Assembly (NCBI GenBank): GCA_964415045.1
Contig: CAYPZL010000055.1
Span: 1 to 30,702 of the forward strand
Length of the DNA stretch: 30,702 nucleotides
From: CAYPZL01 sp964415045
GTDB lineage: Bacteria > Planctomycetota > Phycisphaerae > Sedimentisphaerales > Anaerobacaceae
Direction: 5' to 3'
Below the pieces are notes generated by a model. It had not been told where the DNA came from. It searched no databases and was given only the letters and a program-made list of their open reading frames with translations. Positions within the stretch are counted from its first letter, which is position 1. Each line of letters starts with the position of its first letter. Positions 1 to 7,563 of the stretch are shown here, piece by piece. The position numbers and the translations under genes are program-made.

Positions 1-115
1 TCCTGGTGGCCGCATGAAAACCAATACAAAAATCAGTCAACTTGAGTATTTACAGAGCCAGCGTCATCGGGTGGATTCCTCTCGGTCGAACGGCTAATCT
101 TGAGCATTTTGATTC

Positions 116-1216
116 TTAGCGGTCGGGGTTCTTGAGCTCTTCGACCTTTGGGAGATCTTTGAGTGAGTTGAGGCCGAAGATCTGGAGGAATTTCTTTGTG
201 GTTCCGTAGAGCATGGGTCGGCCGAGGACTTCGGCCCGGCCCACGATTTTGACGAGGCCTTTGTACATCAGGCTGCGGATGACCTCGCCGACGGCCACGC
301 CGCGAATCGCCTCGATGTCGGCGCGGATGATCGGCTGCTTGTAGGCGATGATCGCCAGCGTTTCCATCGCCGCGGGGCTGAGTTTCGTGTCGCTGCGGGC
401 CCGCAGCATTTTCCTGAGCCAGTGGTTGTAGCCGCTCAGCGTGAGCATTTGATAGCCGCCGGCGATCTGCTCGATGCGGAAGGCGTGGTTGTTCGATTCG
501 TAGCGCTCGTTGAGATCCTTGATACTCTGGCGCACCTGCTTGCCCGTGGTCTCGACGATGTTGGCGATGCGGCTGTCCGTCAGGGGCTCGTCACTGGCAA
601 AGAGAATCGCCTCGATGACCGATTCCACGGTCGCCTCCGGTTCGGCCTCTGCCACTGCCTCGCTCTCCTCAGGTGCTTCGGCGTCGTCCTGGGGGGCCTG
701 ATCCGATTCGGCCGGATCGGGTTCTTCGTCACCCGGTTCCGCCGCCGGCTCGAGAACATCCCCTTCGTCTTCAGTCTCAACCTCCTGGTGTTCTTCGACC
801 TCCACGCTGGCGGCCGCGTCGTCGAGCGGCTCATCGGGCGCTTCTTCGTCGGCGTCGTCTTCCTGCTCGGTCGTTTCCGCCGCTGCTTCGGCGTCCGGCG
901 GCACGGCTTCCTCGGCCTCCGTCATTTCCTCGTCTTCGGCCGCGGCGTCGGTGTCCGTCTCGGCATGCGGCTCATCGGGCGTTTCTTCTTCGGCGTCGTC
1001 TTCCAGGCCGGCCACATCCGCTGTCGCCTCCGGGTCCGATTGCATCACCTCCTCGACCTTTGCCTCTATCTCGGGTTCCACGGCTGAGCTTTCGCGATCC
1101 ATCGGATTCTCTGCCGCTTCGTCTTCTGCGGCAGGTACTTCGTCTTGCGGCTCGCTTGTCACTTCGACCGCTGCCTCCGGCTCGTCGGTCAGCGTTTCTT
1201 TCGGCTCTTGCGTCAT
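116..1216 (-). CDS. scpB: Segregation and condensation protein B with long acidic N-terminal tail
   Basis: ScpB is the winged-helix kleisin-associated subunit of the SMC-ScpA-ScpB chromosome condensin. The conserved core is residues about 196-366 (starting near VESVIEAILFASDEP, with the internal LAIIAYKQPIIRADIEAIRG stretch), which is the whole of a normal ScpB. Residues 1-195 are an extra Glu/Asp/Ala/Pro-rich tail, very acidic and presumably disordered. I chose the ATG at 1216 because it overlaps the stop of the upstream NIF3 gene as ATGA and has GGAAGAG just upstream; an ATG at 1228 is the alternative, and the longer open frame to 1345 lies inside NIF3. It is last in the minus-strand cluster; scpA is not seen. 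Core identity is confident, the role of the tail is unknown. Confidence 0.93.
   Translation of the reverse strand: MTQEPKETLTDEPEAAVEVTSEPQDEVPAAEDEAAENPMDRESSAVEPEIEAKVEEVMQSDPEATADVAGLEDDAEEETPDEPHAETDTDAAAEDEEMTEAEEAVPPDAEAAAETTEQEDDADEEAPDEPLDDAAASVEVEEHQEVETEDEGDVLEPAAEPGDEEPDPAESDQAPQDDAEAPEESEAVAEAEPEATVESVIEAILFASDEPLTDSRIANIVETTGKQVRQSIKDLNERYESNNHAFRIEQIAGGYQMLTLSGYNHWLRKMLRARSDTKLSPAAMETLAIIAYKQPIIRADIEAIRGVAVGEVIRSLMYKGLVKIVGRAEVLGRPMLYGTTKKFLQIFGLNSLKDLPKVEELKNPDR
826..1004. repeat. 38-bp direct repeat inside the ScpB acidic tail (826-863 and 967-1004)
   Basis: The two copies match at 36 of 38 positions by eye. On the coding strand they encode EDDADEEAPDEP and EDDAEEETPDEP, so the acidic tail has grown at least partly by segmental duplication. 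The repeat is within the coding frame and keeps it open. Confidence 0.85.
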
Positions 1217-2325
1217 ATGCTCTTCCATGTGAACGGGTCTGCATCCTTCTTGCTGATCCTGATGGTTACGTCCTTCGTTCGGCTTCGCAACTGCCGGGCG
1301 AGCTTCTTGAGAATGAACCGCTCCGACACCGTATGGCTCAGGCAAATACAGGTCAGCCCGGCCTCCTGGGCCGCCAACGCGTGGTGGTGCTTCATTTCGC
1401 CGGTCAGATACGCGTCGGCGCCGGCGGCAATGACCGAATTGACGATGGCGCCGCAGGTGCCGGCACAGACGGCCGCCTTCTTGACCAGGCGTTTCGGATC
1501 GCCGACGAGCCCTACGGCCCGGGCCCCGGTCTGCCGCTTGATCCGTTCCACAAGCTGCTCAACCTTCGCGGGCTTGCCCAGCGGGCCGATGCGTCCCAGC
1601 CCGAACCTATTTCCATAACCGAAGAGCTTGAAAATGTCAAATGCGGGGGCCTCGTAGGGATGGGCGGCCTTCATGGCCTCCACCACGGCATCCAGCTTGT
1701 CGGCCGGCACGAGGGTCTCGAACCGCATCTCCCGGACCTGCTCTTTGCGGCCTTTCTTTCCGATCGCGGGCTTGGCGCCTTCCAGCGGGGTGAACGTGCC
1801 CGTTCCTTCCGTTTGAAAGCCGCAATCGCGGTAGCTGCTGATCGCCCCGGCCCCGGCGGCGAAAACGGCGTCCGCCACCTCGTCCAGCGCGTCAACGGGG
1901 ACGAACACGACGAGCTTGTGGTTTTCCCGTGGTGCGTAGTTGACGTAATCGCCGAGGGGCTTGCCGTTCTGGATGCCGAGAATTTCGGCCAGGCCGTCGT
2001 TGACGCCGCCGACCGCCGCGTCGAGGGCCGTGTGAATGGAGAATACCGATATGCCCGCGCGAATCAGCTCGTGGACGACGTGACTGGAGTCGTCCACCCT
2101 GATCCGCTTGAGCCCGTCCCAGATGACCGGATGGTAGCTCAGGATCAGATCGGTCTTGAGCTTCTTCGCTTCGGCGACGACCGCCTTCGTCACGTCAATC
2201 GCCAGCAGCGTCTTCCTCACGTTCCGGTCCGGGTCGCCGATGAGCAAACCCACATTGTCCCAGTCCTGGGCCAGGCCCAACGGGGCGATCTCCTCGACCG
2301 CAGCGGCCACGTCTTTGACCCTCAT
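1213..2325 (-). CDS. NIF3 family dinuclear-metal protein, long form
   Basis: NIF3/YbgI proteins bind a dinuclear metal site; their physiological reaction is unsettled. The protein is 370 aa, the long form, with a central insertion at about residues 135-235 of the PII/CutA-like type. Metal-site motifs seen are SYHP (63-66), HTALDAA (98-104) and, near the C-terminus, GEMKHHH (309-315) and SHTVSE (330-335), giving the expected HxxxE pair. The first ligand motif reads SYHP rather than the HH pair of E. coli YbgI; SYHP is typical of eukaryotic NIF3 proteins as I recall them. The ATG at 2325 is preferred over the GTG at 2340 because it forms an ATGA overlap with the pabC stop and follows GGAGAAAGAA. 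It also overlaps scpB by ATGA. Confidence 0.9.
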   Translation of the reverse strand: MRVKDVAAAVEEIAPLGLAQDWDNVGLLIGDPDRNVRKTLLAIDVTKAVVAEAKKLKTDLILSYHPVIWDGLKRIRVDDSSHVVHELIRAGISVFSIHTALDAAVGGVNDGLAEILGIQNGKPLGDYVNYAPRENHKLVVFVPVDALDEVADAVFAAGAGAISSYRDCGFQTEGTGTFTPLEGAKPAIGKKGRKEQVREMRFETLVPADKLDAVVEAMKAAHPYEAPAFDIFKLFGYGNRFGLGRIGPLGKPAKVEQLVERIKRQTGARAVGLVGDPKRLVKKAAVCAGTCGAIVNSVIAAGADAYLTGEMKHHHALAAQEAGLTCICLSHTVSERFILKKLARQLRSRTKDVTIRISKKDADPFTWKSI

Positions 2326-3185
2326 TTCTTTCTCCGACACTGTTGCTCGATGGTTTCGGTGAATTTCTCTCTCAGCGTCCTTGTCACCGGCCCGACCTTG
2401 CCGCCGCCGACAGCGTGCTTCTCAACGTGGGTGACGGGCAGCACCTCCATGATTACGTTTGTAAGGAAGACCTCGTCCGCCTCGAGGACGTCGGCGATGT
2501 AGAGGTCCTTTTCGATCAGCTCCATGGACTCCCGCCCGGCGATGCGGCAGACGGTCTTGCGGGCGATGCCGGGCAGCACCGGCGTCTCGACCGAAGGCGT
2601 GCAGAGCGTTTTGTCCTTGACGAGAAACACGTTGCTGACACAGCCCTCGGCGAGGCGATTGTCGGGGGTGAACCACAGGGCTTCGGCCGCCCGGTTGCGT
2701 TGAGCCAGGCCCAGGGCCAGGAGGCGCGGGAAGTAGCTGGTGGTCTTGTGTCCGCAGGTCGGCTCCGTATCGTTCTGCTTGTAGGGACAGAGGATAACGG
2801 TTACTCCGGTATCGTAGTATTCCGGCGGATAGGGCTGCCACGGCGTCGCCGTGATCAGGAGCGTCGGTTGGCGCTGTTGTTCGGCTGCCATCATGGGACC
2901 GCCGGTCAGAGTCAGGCGCAGACGCGCGTCCGCCAGTTCGTTGGCGCCGAGGACCTGATCGACGGCTTCGCTCACGTACGCCTTGTCGTACGGCGGCGTG
3001 ATGGCCAGGCTGGCGGCGCTGGCGAACAGCCGGTCCAGATGGTCCTCCAGGCAGAACACCACACCGGCGTAACTGCGCATGGTCTCGAACAGGCCGGCGC
3101 CGTACAGAAAACCGCTGTCCGTGACGGGCAGCGAGGCCTGCTTGATATCGATCAGCTTGTCGTTGAGAAAAACTTTTTCGGACAT
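2322..3185 (-). CDS. pabC: Aminotransferase class IV, probable 4-amino-4-deoxychorismate lyase
   Basis: This PLP enzyme of fold type IV (287 aa) probably releases p-aminobenzoate and pyruvate from aminodeoxychorismate. The N-terminal DSGFLYGAGLFETMR (residues 23-37) is the family signature, and Lys147 in GHKTTSY is the expected Schiff-base lysine. The family also includes branched-chain and D-amino acid aminotransferases, which sequence alone does not separate well; the PabC call rests mainly on pabB lying 30 bp upstream on the same strand. ATG at 3185 follows a purine-rich site (GGAAGACCGAAGGAA). Its stop overlaps the next start as ATGA, so translation is probably coupled to NIF3. Confidence 0.85.
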   Translation of the reverse strand: MSEKVFLNDKLIDIKQASLPVTDSGFLYGAGLFETMRSYAGVVFCLEDHLDRLFASAASLAITPPYDKAYVSEAVDQVLGANELADARLRLTLTGGPMMAAEQQRQPTLLITATPWQPYPPEYYDTGVTVILCPYKQNDTEPTCGHKTTSYFPRLLALGLAQRNRAAEALWFTPDNRLAEGCVSNVFLVKDKTLCTPSVETPVLPGIARKTVCRIAGRESMELIEKDLYIADVLEADEVFLTNVIMEVLPVTHVEKHAVGGGKVGPVTRTLREKFTETIEQQCRRKK

Positions 3186-3215
3186 TTCCTTCGGTCTTCC
3201 GTGCCGCCGTGGGCT

Positions 3216-4655
3216 TCACGACTCATTAACCGCCCTGATTCCTGCCAGCAGCGCTCTTGCCTTGACGACGGTCTCCTGCCACTCCGCCTCCGGATCGGAA
3301 TCGGCGACGATCCCGCCTCCCGTATGCGCGAAGGCATTGGAGCCCGCGATCATAATCGTTCTGATCGCGATGTTCAAGCGGACCGTTCCGTCGATCCCGA
3401 TATAGCCGATGCTGCCCGTGTAGAGACCGCGGGTCGTGGGTTCGAGCGTATCGATGATCTCCATGGCGCGAATCTTCGGAGCGCCCGTGATCGAGCCGCC
3501 GGGAAACGTCGCGCGCAGAACATCGCTAAAAGTCACGTCCTTGCGCAACGTTCCGGCGATGGTGGCGGCGGCGTGGAACACCGTGGGGTGGGCCTCGATC
3601 GTTCTCGGTTGCGCGACGTGTCGCGTTCCCGGCTCGCAAATCCGGGCCAGATCGTTGCGTTCCAGGTCGACGATCATATTGAGTTCGGCCTGTTCCTTGC
3701 TGCTGGTCAGCAGCTCCCGTCGATGGGCCGCGTTGATTCTTTCGGCCTCCGGGCCCGTCGTACCGATCCGCGGCCTCGTTCCTTTGATGGGCCTGGTGCG
3801 GATGATCCCATCCTCGATACTGATAAACATCTCGGGCGAGGCGCTGACGACGTGAAAGCTCCCGGCGTCGATGTACGCGGCATAGCCACTGGGGTTGTAA
3901 CGGTTCTGCCAGTGGAACAGCTCGATGGGCCGGCTCGCGAAACGCTCCTTGAGTCGGCGGGCGAAATTTACCTGGTACACCTCCCCGTCGCGGATGCTGC
4001 GCTTGATCCGCTTCACGGCATCGAGATACTGTCCCCTCGTCATGTTGCAGGCAGCGCCCGAGAGATCGAAACGCTCGATATCGACTGGCCGAGGCTCCGC
4101 CACAGTGATTTCCCGCGCCCGGCGCAGGTGGCACCGCTGAGTGGCGATCTTCTCATCCGGGCTTTCCGAGTCATGGGGCATCTCCAGGACCACGATCCGG
4201 AAGGTGCGGTCGTGAGAGTCGTACGCGATGAAGCGGTCGTAAAACGCCAGCCGGATCAGTGGGGTGCCCAACTCATCGAGCGTGGTCTCGGGCAATTCTT
4301 CGATGTATCGGCCCAGTTCGTAGCCCAAAAACCCAATCCAGCCGCCGCAGAACATTCCTTTCGGTAGTTCTGCCGGACAGTCGCCGGCAAGTCGATACGC
4401 AGCCAATACTTCTTCAAGGTTTCGGAAAGGTCGGCTCTCGTCCGACCTGAATTCGAGGATTGCTCTGGGCTCGGCTGCCCAATAGCTCGATCCCTTCCCC
4501 CACGCGCTGGCGATGTTGCCGCCAACAATCGACGCTGAGGGCAATTGCGAGAACACTTCACTTACGGCCGCATGGCTGACCGGCATGCAAATCCTTTTGC
4601 AATGGACTCTGCATGGGCGGCTTTGCGCTGATGCAATCGCTGCTTCTGTCTTCAT
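3216..4655 (-). CDS. pabB: Aminodeoxychorismate synthase component I
   Basis: A chorismate-binding enzyme of the TrpE/PabB/MenF family, 479 aa from the chosen start. It converts chorismate plus ammonia to aminodeoxychorismate, the first step to p-aminobenzoate and folate. The motif PIKGT (289-293) places a lysine where anthranilate synthases have alanine; that lysine is the PabB nucleophile, so PabB is favoured over TrpE. PGGSITGAPK (385-394) and the C-terminal TGSIGYIG and GGGIV segments are family hallmarks. The frame is open upstream to 4811 but that part lies in the next gene, so I use ATG 4655, which has only a weak AGGA site; an ATG near residue 24 is possible. The glutaminase partner PabA is not encoded here. 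Confidence 0.92.
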   Translation of the reverse strand: MKTEAAIASAQSRPCRVHCKRICMPVSHAAVSEVFSQLPSASIVGGNIASAWGKGSSYWAAEPRAILEFRSDESRPFRNLEEVLAAYRLAGDCPAELPKGMFCGGWIGFLGYELGRYIEELPETTLDELGTPLIRLAFYDRFIAYDSHDRTFRIVVLEMPHDSESPDEKIATQRCHLRRAREITVAEPRPVDIERFDLSGAACNMTRGQYLDAVKRIKRSIRDGEVYQVNFARRLKERFASRPIELFHWQNRYNPSGYAAYIDAGSFHVVSASPEMFISIEDGIIRTRPIKGTRPRIGTTGPEAERINAAHRRELLTSSKEQAELNMIVDLERNDLARICEPGTRHVAQPRTIEAHPTVFHAAATIAGTLRKDVTFSDVLRATFPGGSITGAPKIRAMEIIDTLEPTTRGLYTGSIGYIGIDGTVRLNIAIRTIMIAGSNAFAHTGGGIVADSDPEAEWQETVVKARALLAGIRAVNES

Positions 4656-4743
4656 GGCAGCGGTCCTGCCTGTAGTTTCTTTCGTCGTCTCAAAACGCAC
4701 TCCAGATGCCGCCCGTTCGTGCCAAGCGCGGCATTGGAGGATT

Positions 4744-5847
4744 CTATGAAACCTGCGTCGTTTTGTCTTGCGGCCCGTACCGCTCTTCGAGGAACGCCAG
4801 GGCCTCCGCAACGCTTGAGAACAGAGCGTTGGCCGTTTGTGTCACGAAGACCGAGGGACTCTGGTCGGCGGTCCAGATTACGTAGACCTCCTTGGCGGCC
4901 TCGTGGGCGTGCTGGAGCTCGCGTTCGACGCCACTGGAGATGGCAGCCTTGCCGTCGGGCATCGCGGGGATGAAGCTGACGATCATGTCCGCCTGGTCGA
5001 TGAGCAGAAAATCACGGGCGTAGATCTGGCTGTTGATGTCGTGTTCGATCTGGAGCACCTCGTTGACGTTCAGAGGCAGGGTCCGCCCGGAGGTCGTCAC
5101 GTCGATGCACCGGCGTCCCTGCTCGGCGGCCCGGCGTGCTTTCACGGGCAGATACGCTTCTTCCAGGTCGCCCGGGTCGAAGCAGACGAACCTCTGCTTC
5201 ATGGTGCGGCGGAACTGCTCGATCTCGCGGAGCACCGAGTCGATCTCCGCCACCGCGGTCATCGGGAAACTCAGATACGCCTTCTTGCGGTCGGTCTCGA
5301 AGGCCAGACGGTAGAAGGTTTCGATCGTGTCCTGGTCGCCCCCGCGTGCCAGAGAGAAAAAAGGCATGGCCTCGTCGATTCCTTTGCAGAGCATCTCCGT
5401 GCCGATGATCTCCTCTTCGCGCCAGACGATCAGGTCTTTGAGGCTGTGCTCGAGGTGGTGTTCTTCCAGCAGCCGGCGGTGCATGGCGACAACGCCGTCG
5501 ATCAGGCAGACGTACATGTCCGCGTCGAGCTGTCGCATCTGATCGAAGTCCACGGCCGGAAACAATCCGTGCCGCCAGCGAAACGTCGCGTGCGTATTGA
5601 CGATGAGATTCGTCGTGCGCCGCGCCCGCGCGATGATATCCTTGAAGACGCTGCGGCGCAGAGAATGCAGCCGCTTGAGCGAGATGTCGAGGATGCGCCC
5701 CGGCGCCACGTCCGGGGCCTCGGCGTACATCATATCGCCGACGCTGCACAGGGTGACTTCCGTTCCGTTCTCGCTGGCGAAGCGGCACACCTTCTCCAGG
5801 TACCGCTTCTTGTCCACGCCCACCATTCCTGTGACGACAACTATCAT
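4744..5847 (-). CDS. P-loop nucleotide-kinase-like N-terminus joined to a nucleoside 2-deoxyribosyltransferase-like C-terminus
   Basis: 367 aa, function unknown. The N-terminus starts with a beta strand and a P-loop-like turn, VVVTGMVGVDKK (residues 3-14), which recalls archaeal-type adenylate kinases but lacks the usual GK[ST] ending. Residues 190-330 resemble the Rossmann-like nucleoside 2-deoxyribosyltransferase fold: AYLSFPMT (190-197) at its start, then LIDQADMIVSFIP (282-294), SSGVERELQHA (304-314) with a glutamate where the family nucleophile would be, and KEVYVIW (319-325). No transmembrane or signal sequence is seen. It sits between prfA and pabB on the same strand with short gaps (63 and 88 bp), so co-transcription is likely. 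The two-domain reading is inference from motifs; only the reading frame itself is certain. Confidence 0.75.
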   Translation of the reverse strand: MIVVVTGMVGVDKKRYLEKVCRFASENGTEVTLCSVGDMMYAEAPDVAPGRILDISLKRLHSLRRSVFKDIIARARRTTNLIVNTHATFRWRHGLFPAVDFDQMRQLDADMYVCLIDGVVAMHRRLLEEHHLEHSLKDLIVWREEEIIGTEMLCKGIDEAMPFFSLARGGDQDTIETFYRLAFETDRKKAYLSFPMTAVAEIDSVLREIEQFRRTMKQRFVCFDPGDLEEAYLPVKARRAAEQGRRCIDVTTSGRTLPLNVNEVLQIEHDINSQIYARDFLLIDQADMIVSFIPAMPDGKAAISSGVERELQHAHEAAKEVYVIWTADQSPSVFVTQTANALFSSVAEALAFLEERYGPQDKTTQVS

Positions 5848-5910
5848 ACGCCTGCGTCGGGCCTCTTCGTTCGATAACCTTTGCGTCTGAGTTCGCGTCC
5901 GCCGCGAGGG

Positions 5911-6999
5911 TTAGAGATTCTTCAGCCGTTGTTGCCGGTCGTGGTCTCTCAGGGCGGCGATCAGATCCCCCATGTCTCCGGTGATGATCTTGTCGAGATT
6001 GTACAGCGACAGGTTGATGCGGTGGTCGGTGACGCGGTTCTGGGGGAAGTTGTACGTTCGTATCTTCTGCGACCGGTCGCCGGAACCGATCATGGTCTTT
6101 CTTTGCGAGTCTCGCTGGGCCCGGCGCTGGTTCTCGTGAAGCTCGAAAACGCGGCTGCGCAGGATACGCCAGGCTTTGGCGCGGTTCTTGTGCTGGCTCT
6201 GCTCGTCCTGCATGTTGACGGTGATGCCCGTGGGGACGTGTTCGAGCCGAATGGCGCTGCTGACCTTGTTGACGTTTTGCCCGCCGGGCCCGCTGGATCG
6301 ACTCACGTGTTCGACCACGTCCTGCGGATTGATCTCAATATCCAGATTCTCGGGCTCGGGAAGCACCGCCACGGTGGCCGCCGAGGTGTGGACTCTGCCC
6401 TGGGACTCGGTCTCGGGCACGCGCTGAACGCGGTGTCCGCCTCCCTCGTAGCCTAACTCCGACCAGACCGCCTCGCCCTTGACACTGAAAATAACTTCGC
6501 GAAATCCGCCCATTTCCGACGGGCTGAAATCGAGCTGTTCCACCCGCCAGTGCCGGCTGTCGGCGTATCGCGTGTACATGTTGTAGAGGTCCCGGGCAAA
6601 CAGGGCCGCTTCCTCGCCGCCGGTGCCGGCTCGAATCTCGATGATGACCGAACCGACGTGCATGTCGTCGGCCATCACCAGCGTGTTCTGCATCTCCTGG
6701 AGCAGGGCCTCTTCCCGGCTGCTCAACTTCTCGATTTCCTCCTCGGCCAGGGCCTTGAAATCGGGCTCGACGCCCTCGTCACTGACAATCTGTCGGGCAT
6801 CCTCGATCCCCGCCCTGATCTTCTTGTACTCGCGGTATTTCGAGACGACGGACCGGATTTTGCCTTGTTCCTTGGACAGGGCCACGAGCTTCGCGGGGTT
6901 CTGGGCCACCTCGGGATCGGAGATCTGCTTCTCGATCTGGCAGTATCTCCCGTCGATCTCGTCGAGTTTGGCTAACAGGCTGCTTTGTTCTTCGACCAT
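5911..6999 (-). CDS. prfA: Peptide chain release factor 1
   Basis: RF1 reads UAA and UAG and triggers peptidyl-tRNA hydrolysis in the ribosome. The protein is 362 aa, normal for the family. The universal GGQ loop is at 239-241 within SSGPGGQNVNKV, and the RF1-type codon-recognition stretch HRVQRVPETESQGRVHTSA (189-207) is present, with PET at the PxT tripeptide position where PAT or PVT is commoner. RF1 rather than RF2 is supported by PxT instead of SPF and by the TVAVLPE sequence after it. ATG 6999 is preceded by GGAAG. It lies downstream of rpmE, as in many bacteria, and separated from it by a terminator; usually prmC follows, but here it does not. Confidence 0.97.
   Translation of the reverse strand: MVEEQSSLLAKLDEIDGRYCQIEKQISDPEVAQNPAKLVALSKEQGKIRSVVSKYREYKKIRAGIEDARQIVSDEGVEPDFKALAEEEIEKLSSREEALLQEMQNTLVMADDMHVGSVIIEIRAGTGGEEAALFARDLYNMYTRYADSRHWRVEQLDFSPSEMGGFREVIFSVKGEAVWSELGYEGGGHRVQRVPETESQGRVHTSAATVAVLPEPENLDIEINPQDVVEHVSRSSGPGGQNVNKVSSAIRLEHVPTGITVNMQDEQSQHKNRAKAWRILRSRVFELHENQRRAQRDSQRKTMIGSGDRSQKIRTYNFPQNRVTDHRINLSLYNLDKIITGDMGDLIAALRDHDRQQRLKNL
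6409..6417 (-). other. RF1 PxT tripeptide (PET variant)
   Basis: Codons for residues 195-197 of PrfA, Pro-Glu-Thr. Proline and threonine of the stop-codon-reading motif are conserved; the middle residue, which varies in the family, is Glu. Confidence 0.7.
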
Positions 7000-7080
7000 C
7001 GGTCTTCCGCATTAAGGGATGCACGGCGCCGCCGGCGCGGACTTCTCGGTCCTGTACGTGGCACGTTCTCTCCGCACAGC

Positions 7081-7118
7081 AAAAAGCTCCCATTCCCGGC
7101 CCGGCGGGAGTAGGAGCT
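7081..7118 (-). terminator. Rho-independent terminator after rpmE
   Basis: On the minus strand, AGCTCCTACTCCC and GGGAATGGGAGCT form a 13-position stem with one mismatch and one G-U pair, an 8-nt GC-rich loop, and a following run of five T. It lies 23 bp after the rpmE stop and 82 bp before the prfA start, so rpmE can end independently while some read-through could feed prfA. Confidence 0.85.
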
Positions 7119-7141
7119 GGTGTGCACGTGGTACAGAGTAG

Positions 7142-7375
7142 CTATTGCTGCTGTTCTTTCTTGGTCTGCTTGATGTAGGACTTGCCGTACTTTTTCTGGA
7201 ACCGCTCGATGCGGCCGGCGGTATCGACGTATTTCTGCTTGCCCGTATAGAAGGGATGGCACATCGAGCAGATTTCCGCGTGGATCTCCTTGGCGGTGCT
7301 GCGCGTCTCGAACGTGTTTCCGCAGCCGCAACGAACCTCCACTTTATTATATTTTGGATGTACGTCTTTCTTCAT
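7142..7375 (-). CDS. rpmE: 50S ribosomal protein L31, zinc-binding form
   Basis: Small ribosomal protein of the large subunit (77 aa). It keeps four cysteines in C-x-C (16, 18) and C-x2-C (36, 39), so it is the zinc-containing (C+) form. The MKKDVHPKY start and the HPFYTGKQKYVDTAGRIERFQKKYG stretch, read in parts, are diagnostic. ATG 7375 follows GGGAG at a good distance. A promoter and a terminator bracket the gene, so it forms its own transcript upstream of prfA. Confidence 0.97.
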   Translation of the reverse strand: MKKDVHPKYNKVEVRCGCGNTFETRSTAKEIHAEICSMCHPFYTGKQKYVDTAGRIERFQKKYGKSYIKQTKKEQQQ

Positions 7376-7408
7376 AAGGTTGACTCCCGTTTATTTCACA
7401 AACCTTGT

Positions 7409-7436
7409 ATTCTACTACCGCCACCGCATTTTTCAA
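7409..7436 (-). promoter_or_regulatory. Sigma70-type promoter for rpmE
   Basis: On the minus strand TTGAAA (7431-7436) and TAGAAT (7409-7414) are 16 bp apart, 34 bp upstream of the rpmE start codon. Each hexamer is close to consensus. Confidence 0.7.
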
Positions 7437-7483
7437 CAGGATTCTTGCGATTTTGCGGCTTTTGTCGAAAGGACGCGGATTTC

Positions 7484-7512
7484 TTGCCGATAAGCGGAAT
7501 ACCGGCTATAAT
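7484..7512 (+). promoter_or_regulatory. Sigma70-type promoter for the DUF1573 gene and probably the downstream cluster
   Basis: TTGCCG (7484-7489), a 17-bp spacer and a perfect TATAAT (7507-7512) lie about 50 bp upstream of the start at 7564. The same-strand genes that follow have gaps of about 40 bp up to gspC, so the transcript may run far, though a long leader before gspD suggests a second start. Confidence 0.8.
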
Positions 7513-7563
7513 GTCTTGCGAGAAAGGGCCTTAGAGCAGGATTTCTTTTTGGGAGTTGGCAGT

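Noticed and set aside
673..2502. Plus-strand open frame of 609 codons opposite scpB and NIF3
   Set aside because: Arg/Pro/Leu-rich shadow translation of the acidic tail and the NIF3 gene; no domain, no ribosome site.
4656..4811. N-terminal extension of pabB into the next gene
   Set aside because: It would overlap the upstream gene by 68 bp and has no family similarity; the ATG at 4655 fits better.
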